A stretch of DNA of 64,000 bases from Asticcacaulis sp. AC460 (GTDB lineage Bacteria; Pseudomonadota; Alphaproteobacteria; Caulobacterales; Caulobacteraceae), in contig NZ_AWGD01000002.1 in assembly GCF_000495795.1 (NCBI RefSeq), positions 79,029 to 143,028 of the forward strand. Direction: 5' to 3'. Below, in pieces: positions 9,414-18,155 of the stretch (its first letter is position 1; every line of letters begins with the position of its first letter). The notes under the pieces are model-generated. The model ran no database searches, was not told where the DNA came from, and saw only the letters and a program-made list of their open reading frames with translations. Made by a program: the position numbers and the translations under genes.

Positions 9414-9446
9414 TTTCCTCTCCCCGTTTTTGACGGGGAGAGGAAA
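9414..9446. terminator. Stem-loop between convergent genes
   Basis: A perfect 14-bp stem (9414-9427 with 9433-9446) encloses a 5-base loop between the convergent genes ending at 9408 and 9477. Neither strand has a clean U-tract after the stem, so it may stabilise transcript ends or act as a weak bidirectional terminator. Confidence 0.5.
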
Positions 9447-9476
9447 TTCTGTCCGTGCCTTTCGAGAACCTCAGTC

Positions 9477-10571
9477 TCAGTACAAGGTCGCAAATGCCGC
9501 CGGGCTAAAGGCTTTCAAGTCGTCATGGCGGCTGTCGCGCACCTTGGCCACCCATTCCGGATCATTGAGTATCGCGCGGCCGACGGCCACCAGGTCGAAA
9601 TCACCGCGATCCAGCCGCCGCAGCAACTCATCCAGCGACTGCGGCTCCGATGCCGCCCCGCCGAACGCCGCGATAAATTCGCCATTCAGACCGACCGAAC
9701 CGACCGTGATGGTCGGCACGCCGGTGACCTTCTTGGCCCAGCCGGCGAAGTTCAGGTCGGAGCCTTCAAACTCCGGCTCCCAGAAGCGGCGTTGCGAGGC
9801 GTGCAGGATATTCGCCCCTGCGTCGACCAAGGGCTGGAGCCAGGCTTCCATCTCGGCCGGATCGGCGGCCAGCTTGTTGTCCCAGTGACCGCCCTTCCAC
9901 TGCGACAGGCGGATGATGATGGGGAAATCCGGACCGACGGCAGCGCGGGCGGCCTTCAGCACCTCGACGGCAAAGCGGGTACGCTCGCCGATTGTCGCGC
10001 CGCCCCAGACATCGGTGCGGCGGTTGGTGTGGGCCCAAAAGAATTCGTCGATCAGATAACCGTGCGCCCCATGCAGTTCGATGGCGTCGAAACCGAGCCG
10101 TTTGGCATCGCCGGCCGCACGCCCGAAAGCGGCGATGGTGTCGGCGATATCGGCCTCAGTCATCGGCTCGCCGACCGCCTCATCCGACAGGCTGATCCCC
10201 GACGGCGTATCCATTGGCGTCGGACGCCACTGCGGATTGCGGCCAAAGGCGGCGCCGGTGTGCCAGATCTGCGGCGCGATCTTGCCGCCGGCCGCATGAA
10301 CCGCCTCGACGACTTTCGCCCAGCCGGCCAGGCCTTCGCCATAGATGTTCGGGATATTGGCTTCGTTCTTGGAGGCCGGGCGTTCGATCACCGTGCCTTC
10401 GGTGACGATCAGCCCGACGCCGGATTCGGCACGGCGGCGGTAATAGTCGACGACCGCCTGGTCCGGCACGCCGCCGGGTGAAAAGTTGCGCGTCATCGGC
10501 GCCATGACGATGCGGTTGTCGAGCTCAAGCGACTTCGAAGCAAAGGGGGAAAACAGCGACGTGTGCGACAT
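9477..10571 (-). CDS. NADH:flavin oxidoreductase, old yellow enzyme family
   Basis: 364 residues from the ATG at 10571, which follows GGAGAG at good spacing; an in-frame TTG at 10589 would add six residues. A flavin-binding TIM barrel of the OYE family: NRIVMAPMTRN near the N-terminus, the substrate-binding IELHGAHGYLIDEFF, and the C-terminal phosphate-binding VGRAILNDPEW. Members reduce activated C=C bonds using NAD(P)H and FMN. The physiological substrate is unknown. It appears to be a single-gene unit, convergent with the sugar isomerase-like gene. Confidence 0.92.
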   Translation of the reverse strand: MSHTSLFSPFASKSLELDNRIVMAPMTRNFSPGGVPDQAVVDYYRRRAESGVGLIVTEGTVIERPASKNEANIPNIYGEGLAGWAKVVEAVHAAGGKIAPQIWHTGAAFGRNPQWRPTPMDTPSGISLSDEAVGEPMTEADIADTIAAFGRAAGDAKRLGFDAIELHGAHGYLIDEFFWAHTNRRTDVWGGATIGERTRFAVEVLKAARAAVGPDFPIIIRLSQWKGGHWDNKLAADPAEMEAWLQPLVDAGANILHASQRRFWEPEFEGSDLNFAGWAKKVTGVPTITVGSVGLNGEFIAAFGGAASEPQSLDELLRRLDRGDFDLVAVGRAILNDPEWVAKVRDSRHDDLKAFSPAAFATLY

Positions 10572-10637
10572 GCAGGACTCTCCGGTCAATCTGTCACCGA
10601 GGTAGTTACGCTTATGTTGCGCCGCAAGAGGCGGACG

Positions 10638-10994
10638 TCATTTAATCTTGAAATAGCAGAGGATACCGTTGGCATAGAGCCGGTCGGTCGGCGTGAACCG
10701 CGGGTCGGGTCTGAACTTTTTGCCGGTGACGGTGATGCGGGTGATCTTCGCCACGTCGAAGGCCTGGGGCGTGGACGGCCCGTTCGGCTTGGCGGAGTCG
10801 CGAACCTGGACACCGCTGACGCTGACCCGCGTCCGTTCCTTCGCCGTGTAATAGACGGCGAAGGGCTCGAAGGTCCGGTCGTTCTTGCCATTGTCATAGC
10901 GGATGATAACCTGAACGCCGGCGGTTATGGCCTGGCACAGAGCCTGCTCGTGCTCGACATTGCGGGTTGCCGCCGTCTGGGGAGCTTCAGCCAT
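10638..10994 (-). CDS. Small protein, possibly WYL-like
   Basis: 118 residues from the ATG at 10994, preceded by GGAG; an ATG at 11006 in frame would add four. The pattern VIIRYDNGKNDRTFEPFAVYY resembles the start of a WYL-type ligand-sensing domain (basic/aromatic beta strands followed by a conserved P), but there is no helix-turn-helix and the similarity is weak. No signal peptide or membrane segment is seen. The function is not recognised. It lies upstream of the OYE gene on the same strand with a gap of 66 bases. Confidence 0.65.
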   Translation of the reverse strand: MAEAPQTAATRNVEHEQALCQAITAGVQVIIRYDNGKNDRTFEPFAVYYTAKERTRVSVSGVQVRDSAKPNGPSTPQAFDVAKITRITVTGKKFRPDPRFTPTDRLYANGILCYFKIK

Positions 10995-11094
10995 TATGAA
11001 CTCCATATCCTGATGTTCGCATCACGTAACACGATTCTGACCGGGTCTCTTCCGAACGCTTGCCAGTTTCACCCCGCAGCCCTAGCCTTGGCGC

Positions 11095-11457
11095 ATGACA
11101 TCCTATTTCGATATCTCATCCAGCGACACCGGCCTGACCTTGCATATGGACATAGGCGGGCTCTCAATCATGAGCCAAATCCTCCTACGCGCCAAATTCC
11201 CGCCGGACTACATTTATACCACGAACGAACTGCTGAACCCGCATCTCAACGGACTCATCGAAGCCGTCTTGGAACGGTGGAAACAACTGAGTCCCCGACA
11301 GCACGAGTCTGCGGTGTTTCCGCAGTCCGGCCCCTTTGCGCAAGCCGCCATGAAAGCCGTCGATGACTATATCGCCAGGGGAGACGCAGTGCCCGAGGAC
11401 CGGGAAAAACTTCTGCGTCTGGCTTTCAAGCCCCATCGCGTGGAAGGATTCGAATAA
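11095..11457 (+). CDS. Hypothetical small cytoplasmic protein
   Basis: 120 residues with no signal peptide or membrane segment and no family I recognise. The composition is ordinary for a soluble protein (LNGLIEAVLERWKQL, FAQAAMKAVDDYIARG suggest helices). No strong ribosome binding site precedes the ATG at 11095; an ATG at 11170 is an alternative. A terminator-like hairpin follows immediately, which supports it as a real gene. An overlapping antisense frame (11185-11580) is probably a shadow. Confidence 0.55.
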   Translation: MTSYFDISSSDTGLTLHMDIGGLSIMSQILLRAKFPPDYIYTTNELLNPHLNGLIEAVLERWKQLSPRQHESAVFPQSGPFAQAAMKAVDDYIARGDAVPEDREKLLRLAFKPHRVEGFE

Positions 11458-11459
11458 AA

Positions 11460-11496
11460 AAGCGCCGGTCTTTCGACCAGCGCTTGCCTTCTTTTT
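11460..11496 (+). terminator. Rho-independent-type terminator
   Basis: An 11-bp stem with one mismatch (11460-11470 with 11475-11485) and a TTTC loop is followed by GCCTTCTTTTT. It starts a few bases after the stop codon at 11457. Confidence 0.7.
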
Positions 11497-11506
11497 CACC
11501 GTAGCA

Positions 11507-11626
11507 GCGGTTGGGGATGACGAGTCGAAAGGCGTTAGCTCGCGAGAACCGAAGCGGAGCGTACTTGAGTACGTGAGCATCGGATCGCAGCGAGATGACG
11601 GCTTGCAGACCGTCAGCGCCTACCGC
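11507..11626. repeat. Long imperfect palindrome, copy 1 of a two-copy element
   Basis: About 120 bp. The outer arms 11507-11521 and 11612-11626 match at 12 of 15 positions; the centre is a GCGTACTTGAGTACGT hairpin. The 40-bp core at 11544-11583 matches 49245-49284 at 36 of 40 positions. The right end contains the stop codon of the downstream minus-strand gene ettA. It lies between convergent genes, as does the second copy. Confidence 0.7.
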
Positions 11627-13287
11627 GAGAACTTCTGGAACTTGATCCGATGCGGGATCAAGCTGTCGGTACCGAGGCGCCGCTTCTTGTCCTCTTCGTA
11701 CATTTCGAAGTTGCCCTCGAACCATTCGACATGAGAATCGCCTTCGAAGGCCAGGATGTGCGTCGCCAGGCGGTCGAGGAACCAGCGGTCGTGGGAGATG
11801 ACCACGGCGCAGCCGGCGAACTCTTCCAGCGCCTCTTCCAGCGCCTGCAAGGTTTCGATATCCAGGTCGTTGGTCGGTTCGTCGAGCAGGATGACATTGC
11901 CGCCGGCCGCAAGCGTCTTGGCCAGGTGGACGCGGTTGCGTTCACCGCCCGACAGCAGGCCGACCTTCTTCTGCTGGTCGCCGCCCTTGAAGTTGAAGCC
12001 GCCGACATAGGCGCGCGAATTGATTTCCTTTTTGCCGACCACCATGATGTCGGTGCCGCCGGAAATGGCCTGCCACACGGTATGATCCGGCTGCAGGTCG
12101 TCGCGCGACTGGTCGACATAGGCCAGCTTCACCGTCTCGCCCAAACGGATGGTGCCCTGGTCGGGCTTTTCCTGGCCGGTGATCAGCTTGAACAGGGTCG
12201 ACTTGCCGGCGCCGTTGGGGCCGATAACCCCGACGATGCCGTTGGGCGGCAGGCGGAAGGTCAGGCCCTTGAACAGCACCTTGTCGCCATATTCCTTTTC
12301 CAGGTCGGTGACTTCCAGCACCAGGTTGCCGAGGCGCGGGCCAGGCGGAATCTGGATGGTGGCAAAGGTCTGGGCAGCGCGGGAATTTTCCTGTTCGCGC
12401 ACCATCTCGTCATAGGCGGCCAGACGGGCCTTGGACTTGGCCTGGCGCGCCTTGGCGCCGGAGCGGACCCATTCCAGTTCCTTGGTCAGGGCGCGCTGGC
12501 GGGCTTCGGACTCGGACTGTTCCTGCACGACGCGCTTCTGCTTCTGTTCCAACCAGCCGGAATAGTTGCCTTCGTAGGGGACGCCCTTGCCGCGGTCCAG
12601 TTCCAGGGTCCACTTGGTGACCTGATTCAGGAAGTAACGGTCGTGGGTGACCAGGATGACGCAGCCCGGGAAGCTTTCCAGGTGATGCTGCAGCCAGGCG
12701 ACCGATTCGGCGTCCAGGTGGTTGGTCGGTTCGTCCAGCAGCAGCATGTCGGGCTTGCTAAGCAGCAGACGGGCCAGGGCGACGCGGCGCTTTTCACCGC
12801 CCGACAGCTTGGTCACGCCTGAATCGTTGGGCGGGCAACGCAGGGCGTCCATGGCCATTTCAATGCGGCTGTCGATGTCCCACAGGTCACCGGCATCGAT
12901 CTTTTCCTGGAGGGCGTTCATCTCCTCCATCAGTTCGTCGCTATATTCTTCGCCCATCAGCTCGGCGACCTTGTTGAAGCGATCGACCGTCTTCTTTTCC
13001 TCGCACCACGAGATGACGTTTTCCCAGACCGTCATGCTCTCATCGAGATGCGGCTCCTGCTGGAGATAGCCCATCTTGGTGCCTTCGGCGGCCTTGGCCT
13101 CGCCGTTGAATTCCTTGTCGATGCCGGCCATGATCTTGAGCAGGGTCGACTTACCCGAGCCGTTGACCCCGACCACGCCGATCTTGGCGTCGGAATAGAA
13201 GCTGAGCCAGATGTTCTCGAAGATCTTCTTACCGCCGGGGTAGATCTTGGTCAGGCCCTGCATCTGGAAGATATATTGCTGCGCCAT
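11620..13287 (-). CDS. ettA: ABC-F protein EttA, energy-dependent translational throttle
   Basis: 555 residues starting MAQQYIFQM at 13287; the open frame runs upstream but this is the conserved start. Two ABC ATPase domains without membrane parts: Walker [10 protein letters not shown] (about 40-48) and GPNGAGKST, signatures [15 protein letters not shown] and [15 protein letters not shown], with the arm and the charged linker between the domains. EttA binds the ribosomal E site and gates entry into elongation according to ATP/ADP. The last codons lie inside the palindromic element at 11507-11626. Confidence 0.96.
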   Translation of the reverse strand: MAQQYIFQMQGLTKIYPGGKKIFENIWLSFYSDAKIGVVGVNGSGKSTLLKIMAGIDKEFNGEAKAAEGTKMGYLQQEPHLDESMTVWENVISWCEEKKTVDRFNKVAELMGEEYSDELMEEMNALQEKIDAGDLWDIDSRIEMAMDALRCPPNDSGVTKLSGGEKRRVALARLLLSKPDMLLLDEPTNHLDAESVAWLQHHLESFPGCVILVTHDRYFLNQVTKWTLELDRGKGVPYEGNYSGWLEQKQKRVVQEQSESEARQRALTKELEWVRSGAKARQAKSKARLAAYDEMVREQENSRAAQTFATIQIPPGPRLGNLVLEVTDLEKEYGDKVLFKGLTFRLPPNGIVGVIGPNGAGKSTLFKLITGQEKPDQGTIRLGETVKLAYVDQSRDDLQPDHTVWQAISGGTDIMVVGKKEINSRAYVGGFNFKGGDQQKKVGLLSGGERNRVHLAKTLAAGGNVILLDEPTNDLDIETLQALEEALEEFAGCAVVISHDRWFLDRLATHILAFEGDSHVEWFEGNFEMYEEDKKRRLGTDSLIPHRIKFQKFSR

Positions 13288-13374
13288 GTGCGGAACGGAC
13301 CTTTTTTGCGATAGATGGAAAGTGCCGGGCGGTTTAACTGACGGGACATCAATTCGCAAGGCGAAAGGGCTGAT

Positions 13375-13668
13375 ATGGCGGACTTCCTTTTCCTGATGCA
13401 TACCCTGCCGGCCGGCCTGGAAACGGCGGCGGACTGGGATGCCTACATTACCCGGCTGAACACCGCCGGCGTCATGCGCGGCGGCAGCGCCATCGGAGGC
13501 GGCGCCTGCTTTTCAAAGCGCGGCGACGTGCCGGCGATGGCGGCGCACCTGGGCGGCTATATCCGCATCGAAGCGGCGGACATGGCGGCGGCGCAAACCT
13601 TCCTGGCCGGCAATCCGGTCTATGAGGCCGGCGGCGTGGTCGAAATCCGCGAACTGCCGAAATCCTGA
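13375..13668 (+). CDS. YCII-family small protein
   Basis: 97 residues. The ending [18 protein letters not shown] and the opening [11 protein letters not shown] are characteristic of the YCII/DGPF alpha-beta ferredoxin-like family, whose members are often encoded next to sigma factors or WYL/YafY regulators. AAGGG lies just before the ATG. The biochemical role is unknown. A decayed WYL-type regulator follows on the opposite strand, which fits the usual pairing. Confidence 0.85.
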   Translation: MADFLFLMHTLPAGLETAADWDAYITRLNTAGVMRGGSAIGGGACFSKRGDVPAMAAHLGGYIRIEAADMAAAQTFLAGNPVYEAGGVVEIRELPKS

Positions 13669-13695
13669 TCCGACGCATGGCGCATCCTCGCCGCC

Positions 13696-13833
13696 TCGGC
13701 CCAGCCGGCAGTCGCGTGTGCCTTTCCAGCTTTCGTACTGTATGGCGACGGCCTTGCGGTCCCACACCGCCCGCGCAATCGACGGCAGGGCGGCGGCCGG
13801 GCCGGGCATGCCGATCAGGACAATTCTAACGCC
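13696..13833 (-). pseudogene. Remnant of a WYL-domain (YafY-type) transcriptional regulator
   Basis: Reading the minus strand, about 46 codons give RIVLIGMPGPAAAL followed by PSIARAVWDRK and IQYESWKGTRD. These match two separate conserved parts of YafY-type WYL regulators (the TGLPGAAAAL-like part after the HTH, and the LPAIARAVW...YESWKG start of the WYL domain), here run together with the intervening region missing. The N-terminal HTH and the rest of WYL are absent. This looks like a deleted gene. The family match is from memory. Confidence 0.55.
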
Positions 13834-13914
13834 GCTCCGCGGCTTCCTGCAAATCCTGAAGTCCGTGTGGTCCGTGGTTGAACACCTTACAGCCAGCGCC
13901 GCCCCAAGACAGGT

Positions 13915-14421
13915 TCAGGACGCGAACACGACCTCGATCAGCGACTCCAGCCCATCCCGGTCTGTCTCGTCGAACGAGTCATACTGTTCCGAGTCGACGT
14001 CGAACACGGCAATCAACTCACCCGAACCGTCGAAAACCGGCACCACGATCTCCGAATTGGACCGCGAGTCGCACGCGATATGTCCGGGAAACGCATGGAC
14101 GTCCGGTACGATTTGCGTGGTCTTTGTGGCCGCAGCGGTGCCGCAGACCCCCCGGCCGAACGCTATCCGCAGACAGCCCAGAGTCCCGGTATAGGGCCCC
14201 ACCACCAGTTCATCGACGCCCTGTGTCTTCTTAACCTCATCGACACAATAAAAGCCGGTCCAGAACCAGTCCGGAAAGGCCTGCGCACACAGGGAAACCA
14301 CGGTCGCCATGCGGGCGACACGGTTGGGTTCTTCATCGAGAATCGCCCGGGCGTCCCGAATAAGATACTGATAGATTTCGCTTTTCGTATAGCCCGCCAT
14401 AGGGGCCGAAGGGGTATGCAC
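13915..14421 (-). CDS. msrC: Free methionine-(R)-sulfoxide reductase (GAF-type fRMsr)
   Basis: 168 residues from a GTG at 14421 preceded by CAGGAG at 9 bases. Other possible starts are the GTG at 14475 and the ATG at 14400. A single GAF domain carries three cysteines, C83 (LGCLRIAFG), C93 (GVCGTAA) and C117 (HIACDSRSNSEIV), at positions almost identical to E. coli YebR/MsrC (84, 94, 118). The enzyme reduces free methionine-R-sulfoxide with thioredoxin, an oxidative repair role. It appears to be a single-gene unit. Confidence 0.92.
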   Translation of the reverse strand: MHTPSAPMAGYTKSEIYQYLIRDARAILDEEPNRVARMATVVSLCAQAFPDWFWTGFYCVDEVKKTQGVDELVVGPYTGTLGCLRIAFGRGVCGTAAATKTTQIVPDVHAFPGHIACDSRSNSEIVVPVFDGSGELIAVFDVDSEQYDSFDETDRDGLESLIEVVFAS

Positions 14422-14741
14422 TGTAGAATTCTCCTGGCACGCGTATTTGCCAAACCGCCGCGTGCGTCCTAGCACGCTCCGCGCGAAAGCGCACCTTAAC
14501 GCCGCCTTATTAACACTTTTTTCTGGCCAAGCGCCCAGATATGACGCATGATGCTAATGCGGGCGTCCGCCTGCGGGGTTTGGGATATGGGCACTTACGG
14601 CGCGCTTAGTTTTTCGCGACAATCCGGCAACGCTCACCAAGATTGCATGGCCTGAAGGGGGGCTTGGCTTGACAGTGACCGTAATCCTTAACACAAGTTT
14701 GTATTAACCATATTGGCCGACGGCTGTCGGGGCGATTACTG
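14422..14741. other. Intergenic region upstream of the Sel1 lipoprotein gene
   Basis: About 320 bases without a convincing gene. It holds the divergent promoters of msrC and of the Sel1 lipoprotein. TTGACA occurs near 14668 and several TTAA steps follow (near 14688 and 14705), but their spacing does not match a full CtrA box. No strong hairpin was found. Confidence 0.5.
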
Positions 14742-16223
14742 ATGTCAGAATGTGACCAGAAGGGGCCGGTTATGCACCGCAAGGCTGCACAACCAGGTTC
14801 GGCGAGCCAGAAGGGACGCGCATCCAAAGCGATTGCGGTGGTCACCGGGCTGTGCCTGATGGTCAGCCTGACCGGTTGCGATGGTTTTGCCTGGGACAGC
14901 ATGTGGCGTAAGAAGGACTCGGCCGCCGGCGGTTATGCCTGCCCGCGTCCCGCCGACATGTTCCAGCAGGGCGGCTTCGGCGGCCAGGAAAAAGAAATCC
15001 GCTACTACCGCCACCTGGGCTTCAAGAACGACTTCTTCGCCCAGCTGGAACTGGCCAACCGCTACGCCGGCATCAATGCCAGCGACAAGAATCTCGAAGA
15101 CTATGTCGAATCGTCGGTCTGGCTGACCATGGCCCTGACCAATCCGGAAGGCTATGTCCCGATGAGCCGGGCCATGGATCCGCGCGGCGGCGCCATGGCG
15201 TCACGCTTCGACAAGTGCCGCGCCTATGAGCGTGCCCGCGCCTACAAGATGCTGGACGACCAGTTGTCGATGATGGACTCGGGCGAACGTGAAAAGGTTC
15301 GCGACCGCGTCACCTACGTCCTGTCGACCATGGGCGCCGAAGGCTTCCGCACCCTGGGCAGGCTCTACGACAAACAATATGGCCCGATGGGCGAGCCGGC
15401 AGACAATTCCCAGGCCATCCGCGCCAATATGCGCGGCGCCAACTACGGGCTGTCCAACGCCCGCGACCTGTTCGAACGGTCGGACGTCGACGCCTATCTC
15501 TATAATTACAAGGCATCGGAAACCGGAGACGTCAGTGCCTATGTGCTGCTGAAGGACTTCGAAAAGTCGGCCCCCGACCGTGCCCGCTATGCCTCGTTCG
15601 TCGAATCCAAGGCCAAGCGTTGGGTCGCGCCTTACGAATTCTACCCGCCGGAAACCCCGCCGGGCGGCGTGCCGCACTCCGACGAATCGGTCCGCGACGA
15701 TGGCGCCGCCTATGCCCTGTCGCGCATGGACGAACTGCCCTTCATCCATGTCGTCCGCGCGCTCGACTATCTTGATATCCTCGACACGGCCTGTTTCGAA
15801 CCGAAGGACGTGCCGAAACAGACGATCGATGCCCTGCGTGGCATGACGGGTCAGCCCAGCGGCGCCGTCCTGACGAACCGCGACAAGGTCCGCGCCATCC
15901 AGTTGGCCGCCGTCAACGGCGACTCCCGCTCGCAACTGGTTCTGGCGGTCATGTATTCCGAAGGCGTCGGCGTCCCCGTCGACTATGCCCGCGCCTTCTA
16001 CTGGTACAAGCAGGCCGACAAGCAGGGCTCGCCCGAGGCGCGCTATGCCATGTCGACCTATTTCGACCTGGGTTTGCAAGGCGTCGCCGACCAGAACAAG
16101 GCCGAATCGGTCGTGATGCAGTTGGACGCCGCCCTTTCGGGCTTCCGTCCCTCGGCCAGCCGCCTGCAGGAAGTCCTGAGCCAGGTGTCCTACGATCCGG
16201 ACGGCCACGGCCACGGACGGTAA
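14742..16223 (+). CDS. Sel1-repeat lipoprotein
   Basis: 493 residues from ATG 14742, or 483 from ATG 14772, which has GAAGGGG upstream and puts positive charges at the very start. A signal sequence ends in the lipobox LTGC, so the protein is exported and lipidated. Most of it is helical. Near the C-terminus a Sel1-like repeat is clear (SQLVLAVMYSEGVGVPVDYARAFYWYKQA). Sel1/TPR-like repeats usually bind proteins, often in envelope or polysaccharide assembly. The next gene, 53 bases on, is an exported beta-helix protein; the two probably form an operon with a shared envelope role (inference). Confidence 0.82.
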   Translation: MSECDQKGPVMHRKAAQPGSASQKGRASKAIAVVTGLCLMVSLTGCDGFAWDSMWRKKDSAAGGYACPRPADMFQQGGFGGQEKEIRYYRHLGFKNDFFAQLELANRYAGINASDKNLEDYVESSVWLTMALTNPEGYVPMSRAMDPRGGAMASRFDKCRAYERARAYKMLDDQLSMMDSGEREKVRDRVTYVLSTMGAEGFRTLGRLYDKQYGPMGEPADNSQAIRANMRGANYGLSNARDLFERSDVDAYLYNYKASETGDVSAYVLLKDFEKSAPDRARYASFVESKAKRWVAPYEFYPPETPPGGVPHSDESVRDDGAAYALSRMDELPFIHVVRALDYLDILDTACFEPKDVPKQTIDALRGMTGQPSGAVLTNRDKVRAIQLAAVNGDSRSQLVLAVMYSEGVGVPVDYARAFYWYKQADKQGSPEARYAMSTYFDLGLQGVADQNKAESVVMQLDAALSGFRPSASRLQEVLSQVSYDPDGHGHGR

Positions 16224-16276
16224 TTGAAGCGTAGCCGCTGCCGTCCGGCAGGACGGGGCGGTGCAAGGAAAGAAGC

Positions 16277-17695
16277 ATGTGGATGCGCAAGAACAGTGAA
16301 ACCTCGCCTTCGGGCCGCGTCAGAGCCGGCCTTGGGCTCGGCGTTGTCGCCGCCGTGGCGATGGCGCTGGCGCCCGTCTCCGTGCCCCAGGCCGCTGCCG
16401 GTGAGGGCAACTACGAAAACAGCCGCGCCGCCGGGGTAAGCGGCTATATGAAGCCCTGTTTCGGCATGCTGCTGGATGCGCAACTGCGCACCTGCGGCCC
16501 GCGCCACTACAAGGGCGGTTCCCGTTACGGCTATCACGGCCGCGGCCAGGCCGACGCCACGGTCGATTGCGACCGCGCCAATCCGCGCTATGTCGAGGAA
16601 GTGGTCGGCCGCATCCGCTCCGGCGGGGTTCTGTACCTGAAGGCCAAGAACCGTTCCTGCGTCGCCAGCCTGGACATCAAGAAGTCGATCACCATCGTCG
16701 GCCAGGGCTATGGCCCGCAGCAGATCCCGGTCCTGGTGGCGCCTCCGGGCGAATCGGCCATCCGCATTTCCTCGGGCGCCGATCAGGTCATCCTGAAGGA
16801 TATGTATATCTCGGCGCCGCGCAGTGGCGGCATGCCGGGCATCGAAGGCTCGAACACCGAGCTGACGATCCAAAACACCCAGATCCGTTATCAGGGCGAT
16901 GATGCCGCCGTCCACCTGTCGGGCGGCCGTCTGAACCTGACCGAGAATTCGCACATCATCGCCAAGACCCGTTCGGTCGCCCTGGCGGTCAACAATGCCT
17001 CACTGTTTGCGGAAAACTCTCAGATCGCGACCACCGCCGGCGGCATCTATGCCGTTCTGGACGGCGACTCGCAGATGCAGGGCGTCAGCGTCCAGCAACT
17101 GGCCGACTGGCATGGCTTTGAGCGTGGCGAAGGCGCAACCGGCATCGAGATTCGTCTCGACAGCGGCGGTTCGATCCTTAGCATGAACGACATGAAGGTG
17201 CTGTACTTCTCGCAAGGCGTCAGCATCGAAGGCTCCGGCGAGGCCCTGTTGTCGCACACCCTGATCGCGCGCGCCGACCATGGCATCGTGCTGGGCCTGA
17301 ACCGCGCCCGGGTGATTGAGAACACCATCATCGCCAGTGAGATCGGCATCGACGTCCAGGACGGCGAAGCCTTTGTCGGCCGCAACCAGATCGCCAATAT
17401 CCGCACGGCCGGTATCCTGGCTTCGGCGACCGGCGAGATCCGCGCCGTCGACAACCAGATCGACCCGAACGGCGAAGGCTGCCCGACCCTGAAGTGGGGT
17501 ACGGTCGACCCGTCGCAGCGGGTGTGTACGCCGTGGTATCGTGGCTCGGAGTTCGACGTGCCGGGCGATGCCAACGACCAGTACATGTTCGATGAATTCT
17601 GGCCGCGCATGGCCACCGTGGCCATGACCGATGGCGCCGCGACGACGGCGCCGGGTGGTCCGGTTCCCTATAACGATCTGAAATCCAAGCCGTAA
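16277..17695 (+). CDS. Secreted right-handed parallel beta-helix protein
   Basis: 472 residues. A signal peptide (to about residue 41, ending PQAAAG) is followed by a long run of short beta-strand repeats (IRISSGADQVILKDMYISA, LTIQNTQIRYQG, ALLSHTLIARADHGIVLG) typical of pectate-lyase-like parallel beta-helices. No clear lyase or hydrolase active-site motif could be picked out, so a structural or binding role is as likely as an enzymatic one. AAGGAAAG precedes the ATG at 16277. It is co-directional with the Sel1 lipoprotein and ends before a strong terminator. Confidence 0.82.
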   Translation: MWMRKNSETSPSGRVRAGLGLGVVAAVAMALAPVSVPQAAAGEGNYENSRAAGVSGYMKPCFGMLLDAQLRTCGPRHYKGGSRYGYHGRGQADATVDCDRANPRYVEEVVGRIRSGGVLYLKAKNRSCVASLDIKKSITIVGQGYGPQQIPVLVAPPGESAIRISSGADQVILKDMYISAPRSGGMPGIEGSNTELTIQNTQIRYQGDDAAVHLSGGRLNLTENSHIIAKTRSVALAVNNASLFAENSQIATTAGGIYAVLDGDSQMQGVSVQQLADWHGFERGEGATGIEIRLDSGGSILSMNDMKVLYFSQGVSIEGSGEALLSHTLIARADHGIVLGLNRARVIENTIIASEIGIDVQDGEAFVGRNQIANIRTAGILASATGEIRAVDNQIDPNGEGCPTLKWGTVDPSQRVCTPWYRGSEFDVPGDANDQYMFDEFWPRMATVAMTDGAATTAPGGPVPYNDLKSKP

Positions 17696-17721
17696 GGCTT
17701 TCGATTTCGGATGGTGAGAGC

Positions 17722-17758
17722 AAAGCCCTGGAACTCTGTTCCGGGGCTTTTGCTTTGG
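17722..17758 (+). terminator. Rho-independent terminator
   Basis: A 13-bp stem (17722-17734 with 17738-17750, one T-G wobble) with a TCT loop ends in TTT and TGCTTTG, 27 bases after the beta-helix gene stop. Confidence 0.75.
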
Positions 17759-17786
17759 AGGGGCAACAGATTTCCGGTGACGGCAC

Positions 17787-18060
17787 CTCCCGCGCGAAGC
17801 GCCTTAATCTATTGACGGTTAGAGTAGTGCACCGGCGTATCTTCACCCGGAATTCCGTGACTTCCGTGCACGCCGCCGCAGGCGGCGCTTCCGTGTTTTC
17901 CGTGTTCCTCTTAAAAGCCTCCGGTCCGTCTGAGGTTTTTAAGAGGAACACGGACCACACGGAGGCCGCTGCGCGGCGACACGGAAAACACGGAATTCAG
18001 GATGCTCTCATGCAGGTGCGCCAAGTCACGCCAACGGTAGGAAGGCGCTTCGCGCGGGAG
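17787..18060. repeat. Composite long palindrome bounded by 19-bp inverted repeats
   Basis: A perfect 19-bp inverted repeat (CTCCCGCGCGAAGCGCCTT at 17787-17805, its complement at 18042-18060) flanks an inner palindrome. Its core is 17902-17921 pairing with 17932-17951 (20 bp, one mismatch), and TCCGTGTTTTCC-like arms extend it outward to about 17857-18000. The 15-mer at 17949-17963 is repeated in inverse orientation at 13862-13876. The same outer arm recurs at 28220-28232 and 28453-28465. No open reading frame is convincing; this is a non-coding mobile-type or hairpin repeat. Confidence 0.75.
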
Positions 18061-18097
18061 ATAATTCCGCGCCTTCCGTGGTTCCCCTTCCTTCTTG

Positions 18098-18131
18098 AAA
18101 ATAAAAAGCCCCGGATCGCTCCGGGGCTTTT
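18098..18131 (-). terminator. Rho-independent terminator of the minus-strand lipoprotein gene
   Basis: A perfect 12-bp stem (18104-18115 with 18120-18131) with a 4-base loop. Read on the minus strand it is followed by TTTTTATTTT-like sequence, a proper U-tract for the gene ending at 18156. Confidence 0.85.
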
Positions 18132-18155
18132 CAAATCTCAAACCGATCAACCGGC

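Noticed and set aside
14680..14715. TTAA-type CtrA binding site upstream of the Sel1 lipoprotein
   Set aside because: The TTAA steps are 12 bases apart instead of the required 7, so the consensus is not met.
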